Positions 17,868-26,104 of a stretch of 64,000 nt of DNA are shown here, one piece after another. This DNA is from Streptomyces sp. D2-8 (GTDB lineage: Bacteria > Actinomycetota > Actinomycetes > Streptomycetales > Streptomycetaceae): the NCBI RefSeq assembly GCF_023184515.1, contig NZ_JAAHBP010000007.1, positions 310,001 through 374,000 on the forward strand, given 5' to 3'. The notes below the pieces were generated by a model. It was not told where the DNA came from and did not search any database. It worked only from the letters and a program-made list of their open reading frames with translations. The position numbers and the translations under genes were made by a program. Numbering within the stretch: position 1 is the first letter of the stretch; each line of letters opens with the position of its first letter.

Positions 17868-20318
17868 TCACGACCGCTCGTCCTGAACACCGATCTCCGC
17901 CCAGATCGACTTCCCTCCGGCCCGGTGGCGGGTGCCCCAGCGTTGGGCGAACTGAGCGACGAGCAGCAGGCCGCGCCCGCCTTCGTCGAACATCCGCGCT
18001 CGCCTCATGTGCGGCGCGGTGCTGCTGCTGTCGGAGACCTCGCAGATGAGCGCGGTGTCGCGGATCAGGCGCAGCTGAACGGGAGGGGTGCCGTACCGGA
18101 TCGCGTTGGTGACCAGTTCGCTCACCACCAGTTCGGCGGTGAAGACCACCTCGTCAAGGCCCCAGTCCGCGAGGCGACGGGCGACCTTGTCGCGGGCGTC
18201 GGCCACGGCGGCTGGGTCGGAAGGCAGATCCCAGGTGGCCACCTGGCCGGCGTCGAGAGCCCGGGTTCGGGCGATGAGCAGGGCGACGTCGTCCCTCGGC
18301 TGCGCGGGGAGCAGAGCCTGGACCAGGTCGTCGCAGGTGGCGTCCAGCGAGTCGGCGGGGCGCTCCAGGCGTCGGCGCAGCAGTGCCATGCCCCTGGTGA
18401 GGTCGTGTTCGGGGACCTCGACGAGGCCGTCCGTGTACAGCACGAGGAGGCTGCCTCGGGGCACTTCCCATTCGACCGCTTCGAAAGGCAGCCCTCCGAC
18501 TCCCAGTGGCGGGCCGACGGAGAGATCGATGAACTCGGCCTTGCCGTCGGGCGTGACCACGGCGGGCGGGGGGTGGCCCGCGCCGACGGCGGTGCAGCGG
18601 CGCGACACCGGGTCGTAGACCAGATACAGGCAGGTGGCGACGAGATCGGTGACGACCTCGATCTCGGGATCCGTTGCCGTGTCCTCCTCCGCCCCGAGGT
18701 GGGTGATCAGGTCGTCGAGATGGACGAAGAGCTCCTCGGGGGGCAGGTCGACGTCCGCCAGCGTGCGTACCGCGGTCCGCAGCCGCCCCATGGTGGCGGA
18801 GGCGCGCAGGCCGTGGCCCACCACGTCCCCGACGACCAGGGCGACCCGGGCACCCGACAGCGGGATCACATCGAACCAGTCGCCGCCCAGCCCTGCCCGG
18901 GTCCGGGCCGGGAGATAGCGGTAGGCCACTTCCGCGGCCTCCTGGACGGGGAGCCGCTGGGGCAGCAGGCTTCGTTGCAGGGCCAGGGCGGTGGTCCGCT
19001 CGCGGGTGAAGCGTCGGGCGTTGTCCACGGCCACGGCGGCTCGTGCGGCGATCTCCTCGGCGAGGAGCAGGTCGTCCTCGTCGAAGGAGTCCCGGCGGCG
19101 GTGGCGGACGAGGACGGCCACGCCGAGCGTGATGCCGCGGGCGCGCAGCGGAATGACCATGATCGAATGCATCCCGAAGTCACGGACCTTCCTCGCGCGC
19201 TCGGGGTCGGCGACCTGCCAGCTCTCGATGGCTTCGTCCAGGGTGCGGTGCAGCGACGACCGGCCCGTGTGCAGACAGCGGGCGGGGGGCGTGGATTCCG
19301 GGTAGTGGTCCACCGCGCCCGGCTGGACCACCGACTCGGGGATGCCGGGCAGGACGGACCGCTGCGCGGCGCGGCGCAGCGCGACGGAGCCCGTGGCGGA
19401 CGGCCCGGGCTCGACACCTCGGAACAGTCCGTCCAGCAGGTCGACGCTGATGAAGTCGGCGAGCCGCCCCACCGCCACGTCGGCCATCTCCTGGGCCGTG
19501 CGCATCACGTCGAGGGTGCTGCCCACCTGCGCGCTGACGTCGTTCAGCAGGGCGAGCCGCTCGCGGGCCCGGTGCTGTTCGGTGACGTCGAGCGCGATGA
19601 GCTGCACGTGTCGCACCTGTCCTGCCCGGTTCCTCAGGGGGGACACGGATACGGCCCAGTGTCTGTCGCGGGCTCCGCGCCGCGGCCGGCCATGCACGTG
19701 GAAGCGCTCCGGTTCTCCCGTCTCGAGCACCCGGCGCATGCCCCCTTCGACCGTGGTGCAGATGTGCGGAGGCAGGATGTCGGTGACGCGCCGACCGCGC
19801 ATCTGCTCCTCGGGGAGACCCAGCTCGCGGGCAGCGCCGGCGCTCCCCCGCAAGGCCCGCAACTCGGCGTCGTAGATCATCACCGGCAGGTGGGACTGTG
19901 CGAAGGCTTCCTCCGTCGTCGCCTCCTCCTCGTGCGGGGGTGGCTCCCGATGCCGACGCCGCGGCTGCTGTGGCGCCGTGGCCACGATGAGCCACTGTGC
20001 GTTGCCCTCGCGGTCGAGTGACGCGTACGCCCGCAGCTCGGCTTCCATGGGGTGGCCGTCCTGGTGCCGCAGCGGAGTCGGCCCGCTTCGTCCTTCGAGA
20101 ACCGCGGAGAAATGCACCGTGGCGTCGGCGTCGGCGCCGAGCAGACGTGCAGCGGAACGCCCCGCGACGTCCTCGTACGGATACCCGAGCAACCGCTGTG
20201 CGCCGGGACTCCACCCCGTGACGATCCCCCTCGCGTCGACGACCGCCGTAGCCGAGGTGACCTGGTCCGGAAACTGCTCGAGGCCGTTTCCGAGGGGGTC
20301 GGCACTCTCCATGTCCAT
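17868..20318 (-). CDS. PAS/GAF/SpoIIE phosphatase with C-terminal RsbW-like kinase domain
   Basis: This 816-residue multidomain regulator has two PAS domains (about residues 15-130 and 145-260), a GAF domain (about 275-430), a PP2C-type SpoIIE phosphatase with metal-binding GDWFDVIPL, VGDVVGHGLRASATM and YTDGLVEV, and a C-terminal HATPase_c of anti-sigma-factor type (VVSELVTNAIRYG, DEGGRGLLLV). Such proteins control anti-sigma/anti-anti-sigma switches in response to signals sensed by PAS and GAF domains. The CCC-like motif of the kinase part is intact. It stands alone. Confidence 0.93.
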   Translation of the reverse strand: MDMESADPLGNGLEQFPDQVTSATAVVDARGIVTGWSPGAQRLLGYPYEDVAGRSAARLLGADADATVHFSAVLEGRSGPTPLRHQDGHPMEAELRAYASLDREGNAQWLIVATAPQQPRRRHREPPPHEEEATTEEAFAQSHLPVMIYDAELRALRGSAGAARELGLPEEQMRGRRVTDILPPHICTTVEGGMRRVLETGEPERFHVHGRPRRGARDRHWAVSVSPLRNRAGQVRHVQLIALDVTEQHRARERLALLNDVSAQVGSTLDVMRTAQEMADVAVGRLADFISVDLLDGLFRGVEPGPSATGSVALRRAAQRSVLPGIPESVVQPGAVDHYPESTPPARCLHTGRSSLHRTLDEAIESWQVADPERARKVRDFGMHSIMVIPLRARGITLGVAVLVRHRRRDSFDEDDLLLAEEIAARAAVAVDNARRFTRERTTALALQRSLLPQRLPVQEAAEVAYRYLPARTRAGLGGDWFDVIPLSGARVALVVGDVVGHGLRASATMGRLRTAVRTLADVDLPPEELFVHLDDLITHLGAEEDTATDPEIEVVTDLVATCLYLVYDPVSRRCTAVGAGHPPPAVVTPDGKAEFIDLSVGPPLGVGGLPFEAVEWEVPRGSLLVLYTDGLVEVPEHDLTRGMALLRRRLERPADSLDATCDDLVQALLPAQPRDDVALLIARTRALDAGQVATWDLPSDPAAVADARDKVARRLADWGLDEVVFTAELVVSELVTNAIRYGTPPVQLRLIRDTALICEVSDSSSTAPHMRRARMFDEGGRGLLLVAQFAQRWGTRHRAGGKSIWAEIGVQDERS

Positions 20319-20509
20319 TCATCGCCCATCCTGCCCCCGGGCTCTCGGGGGCGCGGGAGACTCAGCAGAGACCGCAGGACGGCGATACGTCGTACCGTCG
20401 CGCCGGCTCCTTCCTCACTTGTATCTCTCCTCGCGCGCACACGCAGGTCGACGGACGGCGCCGATCAGGTCGACCCGTGCGCGCACACCGCCGCTCAAAG
20501 GCTGAACGA

Positions 20510-21085
20510 TCACTCCGCCGATCTGGGGTTTTCGCGCTGGTTGGCCTTGAAGCGCGCCTTCTTCTGACGATTGCCACACGTGTTCATGTCACACCATTTG
20601 CGCGTGCGGCTCTGACTGATGTCGAAGAAGGCGGCTTGGCAGGTCGGTGATGCGCACAAGGCCAATTTTCCGTCTCGTTCGCCTGCGATGATGCTGATCG
20701 CGTCGGCGGCGATCACGCCGAGGGCATCTTCCACACAGGAAGCCGAGCTGAGCCGCCATCGCCGCTTGCCCTCGGGCGTCAAGGTCGCCGCGGCCCGGCC
20801 CTGTGCGCTGAAGTCGTTGATGACCTCGACAGCAAAAGCAGGGAGAGCGTCCTGGAGCGCGGCCGCTGTCGCGGCGGCGTGAATCGACTCCCTCAGTTCC
20901 CGAGCGCGGTCGAGCTGGGCAGTGGTGCAGGAGTCCACGGCGAGGCCGTTCACTGCCAGCCAGTCGATGAGTCGGTGCGGCGCGGGAATGCGCTCCACAG
21001 GGCTGCCGTGACGCTCCGACAGAGTCCCCGTGAAGCTGGTCGCCAGCACGCTACCGAGGCGGAAGTCAGGAAACTCAGCACGCAT
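20510..21085 (-). CDS. ABATE/CGNR zinc-finger transcriptional regulator
   Basis: This 191-residue protein has an N-terminal ABATE-type domain (LIDWLAVNGL to FAVEVINDF) and a C-terminal CGNR zinc finger: LCASPTCQAAFFD, then RTRKWCDMNTCGNRQKKARF. The zinc ligands are the two pairs of cysteines, and CGNR lies in the DNA-binding helix. It diverges from an epoxide hydrolase gene 83 bp away. One of two matching palindromes overlaps its own start codon, which implies autoregulation and control of the hydrolase. Confidence 0.92.
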   Translation of the reverse strand: MRAEFPDFRLGSVLATSFTGTLSERHGSPVERIPAPHRLIDWLAVNGLAVDSCTTAQLDRARELRESIHAAATAAALQDALPAFAVEVINDFSAQGRAAATLTPEGKRRWRLSSASCVEDALGVIAADAISIIAGERDGKLALCASPTCQAAFFDISQSRTRKWCDMNTCGNRQKKARFKANQRENPRSAE

Positions 21086-21110
21086 GGAACCACCTTAGCG
21101 GGTTCCATGC
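21082..21110. promoter_or_regulatory. Operator 1 for the CGNR regulator
   Basis: Perfect 10-bp arms GCATGGAACC and GGTTCCATGC flank a 9-bp spacer ACCTTAGCG. The site overlaps the regulator's ATG, so binding would block its transcription or translation start. Confidence 0.7.
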
Positions 21111-21127
21111 TGACGCGAAGGCATGGT

Positions 21128-21149
21128 AGAACCGCCTTAGCCGGTTCCC
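21128..21149. promoter_or_regulatory. Operator 2 for the CGNR regulator
   Basis: GAACC-N9-GGTTC with spacer GCCTTAGCC shares the core geometry and CCTTAG spacer of operator 1. It sits about 20 bp upstream of the epoxide hydrolase start, where bound protein would occlude the promoter or ribosome site. Confidence 0.68.
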
Positions 21150-21168
21150 TCGATGGCCAGGAGGCCTC

Positions 21169-22341
21169 ATGCCCCGTCCAACCAGCGACGTGCAAGCATG
21201 TGAAGCCCACGCAGCTGACGCCGACCTCGACGATCTGCGCGCGCGACTGACCGCGGCGCGACTACCGGAGGCCGAGACGGTCTGTCGCGCCGCGCCCGGC
21301 CCTCGCCGATGGGAACAGGGCGTTCCTCTCGCCGACCTCGTCGACGTCGTGACCTACTGGCGCACCGGGTACAACTGGCGGTCGTTCGAAGAGCGCCTTG
21401 ACCGGATCGGCCAGTTCCGCACGACCATTGATGATCTGGGAATCCACTTCCTGCACCGTCGATCCCCGCGCACGGATGCCATTCCTCTGATCTTGACGCA
21501 CGGCTGGCCAGGCAGCATTGCCGAGTTCATCGATGTAGTAGACGAGCTGGCAGACCCGAAAGACGCAGACGCGCCGGCCTTCCACGTCGTGGTCCCGTCG
21601 CTACCAGGCTTTGGTTACAGCGACAAGCCGGCCACCACCGGGTGGGGAACCGAAAGGATCGCGGCCGCATGGGTGGAACTGATGGGAAGGCTCGGTTACA
21701 GCACGTTCGCAGCCCACGGTGGCGACTGGGGAGGGAATATCACCACGGTTCTCGGCGGCAGGTTCCCGGCGCACGTTCTCGGCATCCACACATTGTTCGC
21801 GGAGGCGCCGCCCGGGTTGTCAACGGAGGGGCTGACGGCGGTCGAGCGCAAGTGGACCGAGGAGACCCGCGATTTCTGGCGCCACCGCGCGGCGTACGCG
21901 AAGCAGCAGGCGACCCGGCCGCAGACCATCGGCTACTCGCTCGTCGACTCACCGGTCGGGCTTCTGGCCTGGATCCTTGACAAGTTCGCCGAGTGGTCAG
22001 ACACCGAGGACAGCCCGTTCGAGACGATTTCCATGGACAGGGTTCTTGACAACGTCACCCTGTACTGGCTGACGCGGACCGGCGCATCGGCGGCCCGCAT
22101 CTACTACGAAAGCCACAACTCGCTGGACCCCGAACTTCGGGTCGACGTCCCGTCGGCAATCAGCATGTATCCCCGCGACATCGAGAAGTGTCCGCGCCCC
22201 TGGGCACAGGAGCGGTATCGGCAGATCGTCCGATGGAAGTCGCCCGAAGTCGGGGGACATTTCCCGTCGCTGGAGGTTCCCGAGTATTTCGTCAAAGATC
22301 TGCAAGAGGGCCTCGCGGCAGTGCTGGCCGCCCATCGGTGA
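21169..22341 (+). CDS. Epoxide hydrolase, EHN family
   Basis: This 390-residue protein has an N-terminal EHN domain (residues about 15-120: DDLRARLTAARLP, VTYWRTGYNWRSFEERLDRI) and an alpha/beta hydrolase fold. Recognisable elements are the oxyanion motif HGWPGS, nucleophile Asp in HGGDWGGNI and C-terminal catalytic His in VGGHFPSLEVPEYF. It should open epoxides to diols by the two-step Asp-ester mechanism. Divergence from the CGNR regulator with shared operators suggests substrate-responsive expression. Confidence 0.93.
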   Translation: MPRPTSDVQACEAHAADADLDDLRARLTAARLPEAETVCRAAPGPRRWEQGVPLADLVDVVTYWRTGYNWRSFEERLDRIGQFRTTIDDLGIHFLHRRSPRTDAIPLILTHGWPGSIAEFIDVVDELADPKDADAPAFHVVVPSLPGFGYSDKPATTGWGTERIAAAWVELMGRLGYSTFAAHGGDWGGNITTVLGGRFPAHVLGIHTLFAEAPPGLSTEGLTAVERKWTEETRDFWRHRAAYAKQQATRPQTIGYSLVDSPVGLLAWILDKFAEWSDTEDSPFETISMDRVLDNVTLYWLTRTGASAARIYYESHNSLDPELRVDVPSAISMYPRDIEKCPRPWAQERYRQIVRWKSPEVGGHFPSLEVPEYFVKDLQEGLAAVLAAHR

Positions 22342-22479
22342 ACGCGGCGCGGCGACGGCAGAGCGTGGTCGGACAGGGCGCGGCGAAGACGGCGTGGAGC
22401 ATGTCGAGGTCTTCCGGGCGGGCGCGAAAGGAGCCGCAGCCCGCTGCGCGTCATCCTGCTGCCGGCGTCTTCTCTTGCG

Positions 22480-22925
22480 CTGCCCTGGCATCGGCCCAGC
22501 ATCCACCATCACAGCTCGCCTTCGGTTTCCGGTTCTCGTCGACGCCGCCGCGTGCCTCGTCGAACTCCTGGTGCATGTCGTCGACCAGGTCCAGCCCGTA
22601 GTGGATGACATCGGTCTGCACATCGACAGGACAGGGTGGCCGTGGCTTCCCCGACCCGCGGGGAGGTAGCGATGGGCGTACACGGGCATCAGCGCCGACG
22701 CTTCCGCGAGATGGTGCCGTGCCGTGGTCAGTGCATCCTCCGGAGGAACGTTCACCGGAAGGCCCGCCGCGAGGAACGCGCGGTGGTCATCCGCGAACTC
22801 AAAGCCGTACTCGTGCTCGATGCGCGAACTCTGCCTCCGACAGCCCCGGTTCGAACTCGTAGAGTCCGGTCTCCGCCAAGCGATGCGCGGCTTCCGCGCC
22901 CAGACGTGCCCCCTCATATGACGGG
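22480..22925 (-). pseudogene. SUKH (SMI1/KNR4) immunity-type protein, frameshifted remnant
   Basis: Pieces of a SUKH-family protein are spread over several minus-strand frames: AAHRLAETGLYEFEPGLSEA first, then EHEYGFEFADDHRAFLAAGL, then a gap and LAEASALMPVYAHRYLPAGR followed by HPVLSM. The remaining C-terminal part continues in another frame. At least two frameshifts and an internal deletion are needed to join them. SUKH proteins are mostly immunity factors of polymorphic toxin systems. Confidence 0.6.
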
Positions 22926-23217
22926 CTCCTACGCAGCCACGTGAGAGGCGGCGCCTCGTACGCGCGTCCCCTGACAGGCCCACGGCCAGCCCACATCAAG
23001 CCCACGGCCAGCCCTGGGAAGCCCCCGGCGTGCAACTCCCTGCCAGGCAGCTTCCTGGCGTGGCCGGATGCGGACAGGGGGGTCGGCGGGATGGTTCTCT
23101 CTTCTCAGCGGCCGGGAAGCGCGGGGAACGCGGAACGGTCCGGGGGAGCTGAAGCACCACTGGCTCCATGCGCATCGTCGCGAAGGTCCTGACTCACGCA
23201 GGGAACGGAGACCAGAA
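22926..23217. other. Intergenic stretch without recognisable gene
   Basis: Decayed sequence upstream of the DDFTW-repeat protein. I see no supported frame. Confidence 0.35.
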
Positions 23218-23550
23218 ATGATCCGCATCACCAAGCGTTGTTCCGCCGCCGTCGTCCTCGGCTCGGCCGTGCTCGCCACGCTCGCCTGGGCGGCGCCGGC
23301 TCAGGCCGCCGAGCAGCAGGGCACCGGCCCGGCCGTCGCCGCGCAGGTCGAGATCCCGGTCGATGTCGTACTGCCGCACCTGCCCGGCACGCCCGACGAC
23401 TTCACCTGGACTCCGCTGCCCCTGGGCGGCGACGACTTCACCTGGACGCCGGGCCCGCTGCACAACCGTGACGACTTCAGCTGGCGCCGGGGGCCGGCCA
23501 ACGGCCCCGACGACTTCACCTGGCAGCCCGGTCCGGTGGGCGAGCGGTGA
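23218..23550 (+). CDS. Small secreted protein with four DDFTW repeats
   Basis: This 110-residue protein starts at ATG 23218. A clear Sec signal peptide ends in AQA-AEQQ. After a short linker the mature protein consists of four units that begin with DDFTW or DDFSW at residues 60, 72, 85 and 98. Each is followed by a Pro/Gly-rich segment, for example TPLPLGG or TPGPLHNR. The mature peptide is about 80 residues, acidic and aromatic, without cysteines. I do not recognise the family. It is divided from the regulator at 23636 by only 85 bp and is convergent with it. Confidence 0.8.
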   Translation: MIRITKRCSAAVVLGSAVLATLAWAAPAQAAEQQGTGPAVAAQVEIPVDVVLPHLPGTPDDFTWTPLPLGGDDFTWTPGPLHNRDDFSWRRGPANGPDDFTWQPGPVGER

Positions 23551-23635
23551 TCTCTGCGACCGGGACCGGGGCGCCGGGTGCCGGCAGACGGCCGCACCCG
23601 GCCCTCGGCCCCACGGGCCGGGCTGTGACCGGCCG

Positions 23636-24622
23636 TCAGATCCACTGGCGGCGGGCCGCCTGGACTCCCGCCTCGAAGCGGCTGGAGGCGCCCAGGCGCT
23701 CCATCAGCTCGGCCATGATGCGGCGTTCGGTGCGGACCCCGATACCGAGGGCCCGGGCCACCGCCTCGTCGGTGAGGCCGGTGGCGAGGAGCTGCAGGAG
23801 TTTGCGCTCCTGCGGGGTGAGGCCCTGCGGGTCCTCGTCGGTCGAGGGGTGCTGATGGAACGGCGTCGCGTGTTCCCAGTACGCCTCGAACAGGGCCCGC
23901 ATGGCGAGCACCACCGGCCGGCTGTGGAACATCAGCGCCGCGGGGCCCGTCTGGCCGGGCAGGTTGGCCACGATGGCCGCGGTCGTGTCGATGATCAGCA
24001 GGCGCATCGGCAGGGTCGGCGACGTGCGGATCTCGCTGTTGTGTTCCGCCATCCACTGCGCGTGGGTTCTCGTCACCCGGTCGTTGACGGCGCTGTCGAG
24101 GTAGATCGAGCGGAACCTGACGCCGCGGGCGAGCGCCCGTTCGTTCAGCGGTCGGGACGCCTCGATGGCCTCCTTGGTCAGCCCGCCCACGGGGTGGAAG
24201 ACGAGGGACTCCTGCTGGCACGACTCGGCGAGGGCCTCCAGCCGGATGCGGATCTCGTCCACGTTGTCGAGCTGCTCCGTGCCGTCCGAGCCGGATCCGC
24301 CCGAGGCCGTGTACTCGGCGGCGAGTGCGGCGAGCGCGGCCCGGTTCTGCTCGATGCGCTGCTGCCGCCAGGCCAGTTCGTCCTGTTCCCGCTGGAGCAG
24401 GACCTTCAGGCCGAGCGAGGGGTTCACCGCCCGCAGCGTGCCGGGTGAGTCGCCCGAGGGGGCGAGCAGCGACAGGTCCGACAGGCGCATGAGCGCCCTG
24501 TGCACATCGTCGGGGCCGATGTCGAGGAGCTCCGCGAGCTTGTCCGGATCATGTTGCTTGTGGAAAAGGATCGCGCGGTACACCGCGAGGGTCTGCTGAT
24601 CGAGCGGCGATACGTCATCCAC
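23636..24622 (-). CDS. TrmB/LuxR-type helix-turn-helix regulator
   Basis: From the GTG at 24622, which follows GGGGGAG, the product has 328 residues. An N-terminal TrmB-like winged helix (ILFHKQHDPDKLAELLDIGP, VHRALMRLSDLSLL) is followed by a coiled linker, a phospholipase-D-like middle region, and a C-terminal LuxR HTH (LTPQERKLLQLLATGLTDEA, VRTERRIMAELMERLG). Regulators of this build occur beside lanthipeptide and thiopeptide clusters, so it is a candidate regulator of the RiPP genes downstream. The longer in-frame extension to 24751 looks noncoding. Confidence 0.85.
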   Translation of the reverse strand: MDDVSPLDQQTLAVYRAILFHKQHDPDKLAELLDIGPDDVHRALMRLSDLSLLAPSGDSPGTLRAVNPSLGLKVLLQREQDELAWRQQRIEQNRAALAALAAEYTASGGSGSDGTEQLDNVDEIRIRLEALAESCQQESLVFHPVGGLTKEAIEASRPLNERALARGVRFRSIYLDSAVNDRVTRTHAQWMAEHNSEIRTSPTLPMRLLIIDTTAAIVANLPGQTGPAALMFHSRPVVLAMRALFEAYWEHATPFHQHPSTDEDPQGLTPQERKLLQLLATGLTDEAVARALGIGVRTERRIMAELMERLGASSRFEAGVQAARRQWI

Positions 24623-24783
24623 GTGGCGTCTCCCCCTTGAACCACATGTGAACCGCATGTCTGGACCGGACTGCCGCACCGGCTCGCGAGGGGCCGCGCG
24701 GCACAGGGGGGCCGTCGCAGGTCGGGCGTAGATCCCCCGTATGTCGTTCACATATTGGCCACGTTACCCGCTCAGGAGTTCCG

Positions 24784-25302
24784 GTGTCGCACACAGTCGC
24801 ACATGTACCACCGCCGTTGCACGGCTGTGTCGTGCTTGTCGTCGACGCCACCACCGGCGTCGGGCGGCGGGTCACGAGTCAGCTCTGCGCGCTGGGCGCC
24901 GCGGTCGCCGTGGTCGGCGCCGGGCATCCGGGGCGCGATGACGACGCCGCCACCAACGCGGCGTTCCTGTGCAAGGAACTGGCCGGAATCGGGCTGGTCG
25001 CACTGCCGTATCAGGCCGATGTGGAACGGCCGGAGAGCTTCCGCGCGCTGACCGGCCAGATCGCCGCCGACCTCGGCCCGGTCACCGCCAGTGTCGTGGT
25101 CGTGCCGTCCGCAAGCGGAGGCGAGGGACTGGCCCCGGTGTTCCGCGTGCTGTCGGGTGTGGTCGCGGCCTCCCTGCCGGCCGGCGCCGAGCACATCGAG
25201 GTCGACGTGGGCGGCGACGGCTTCAGTCTCGAGGAGGCGGCCCAGGCGGTGGTGGAGCGGCTGGTGCGCCTGCACGAGCAGTGCCGCACGCCCTCGGGCT
25301 GA
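24784..25302 (+). CDS. Rossmann-fold (SDR-like) protein without catalytic motif
   Basis: This 172-residue protein starts at GTG 24784. The N-terminus resembles a short-chain dehydrogenase nucleotide site (VVLVVDATTGVGRRVTSQL, ALGAAVAVVGAGHPGR) and an ordinary beta-alpha repeat follows. No YxxxK catalytic pair is visible and the length is well short of the usual 250 residues. It may bind a nucleotide without acting as an oxidoreductase. It lies 62 bp upstream of the LuxR gene in the same direction, so the two may form an operon. Confidence 0.65.
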   Translation: MSHTVAHVPPPLHGCVVLVVDATTGVGRRVTSQLCALGAAVAVVGAGHPGRDDDAATNAAFLCKELAGIGLVALPYQADVERPESFRALTGQIAADLGPVTASVVVVPSASGGEGLAPVFRVLSGVVAASLPAGAEHIEVDVGGDGFSLEEAAQAVVERLVRLHEQCRTPSG

Positions 25303-25364
25303 GAGTCGCCAACTCCCATGTTTTCCAGAGTCTTTGCCTTAGTCCTGCCGTACGGGGGTCGAGC

Positions 25365-25970
25365 ATGTCGATACGGATAGTCCTCGCTGGTGATCACCAA
25401 CTCGTACTGGAGGCCTTCGCCGAGACGCTCAACGGCGTCGACGGGCTGGAGGTCGTCGGGCTGGCCACGTCGTACGACTCCGTCCAGCCGGCCGTGGAGC
25501 GGCACCGGCCGACGGTGTTGCTGCTCGGCGAGTCCACGATGGGTGGGAAGGCGCTGCGCGTCGCCACCGACGTGCGGAGCCGGCATCCCCGGTGCGGGGT
25601 CGCCCTGATGGTCGGGGCGGCGACGTCGTCGGTGGTGGACCGGGCCGTGGCGGCCGGTGCGCTGGGCGTCGTGCCGAAGAACGCCCGGCTGCCCCAGCTC
25701 GTCACGACGCTGATGGGCGTCGCGGGCGGCTGTCTGACGGTCGACCCGTCGCTGCTGCGGCCGGTCGCCGTCGGTGAAATGTCGCTGAGCACACGGGAGA
25801 TGGACGTGCTGCGGCTGACGGCCGGCGGGGCGACGGTGAAGGAGATCGCGGGCGAGCTGTATCTGGCGGCGGGCACGGTACGGAATCTGACGTCCGCCGC
25901 CATCAAGAAGCTCGGTGGGCGCAACCGGTTCGACGCGGCGCGGATCGCCGGGGAACACGGGCTGCTGTGA
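25365..25970 (+). CDS. LuxR-family regulator with a pseudo-receiver domain
   Basis: This 201-residue NarL-like protein has a receiver (residues 1-120) and a LuxR HTH (LSTREMDVLRLTAGGATVKE, AAGTVRNLTSAAIKKLGGRN). In the receiver the early acidic residue is D10 (AGDHQLVLEA) and the switch Lys lies in VVPKNAR. The phosphoacceptor position reads LLLGESTM, with Gly55 where Asp is expected. It is therefore unlikely to be controlled by normal phosphorylation. Its place at the edge of the biosynthetic cluster suggests a pathway-specific activator. Confidence 0.88.
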   Translation: MSIRIVLAGDHQLVLEAFAETLNGVDGLEVVGLATSYDSVQPAVERHRPTVLLLGESTMGGKALRVATDVRSRHPRCGVALMVGAATSSVVDRAVAAGALGVVPKNARLPQLVTTLMGVAGGCLTVDPSLLRPVAVGEMSLSTREMDVLRLTAGGATVKEIAGELYLAAGTVRNLTSAAIKKLGGRNRFDAARIAGEHGLL

Positions 25971-26002
25971 GGCCCCCGCGGGCGGTGGGCGAACGCGCGC
26001 CG

Positions 26003-26027
26003 GCCCCGGCACATGGGGTGCCGGGGC
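26003..26027. terminator. Bidirectional hairpin between convergent genes
   Basis: Arms GCCCCGGCAC and GTGCCGGGGC (10 bp) enclose a 5-nt loop between the LuxR gene end (25970) and the DHQS-II gene end (26105), which converge. Confidence 0.7.
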
Positions 26028-26104
26028 GGGGCGTCGGTGCCGTGCGCTCGCTGGTCAGGTTCGTGCGGTCGCTACGGCGACGGGTGTGCGGTGCGGTGCC
26101 TGTG

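Noticed and set aside
15596..17890. A 764-codon minus-strand frame
   Set aside because: Its residues are mostly Arg, Pro and Gly, and it overlaps the flavocytochrome and other supported genes in other frames.
24784..25302. A functional short-chain dehydrogenase
   Set aside because: The nucleotide-binding start is suggestive, but the catalytic Tyr-Lys motif and a third of the fold are absent, so I call it only SDR-like.
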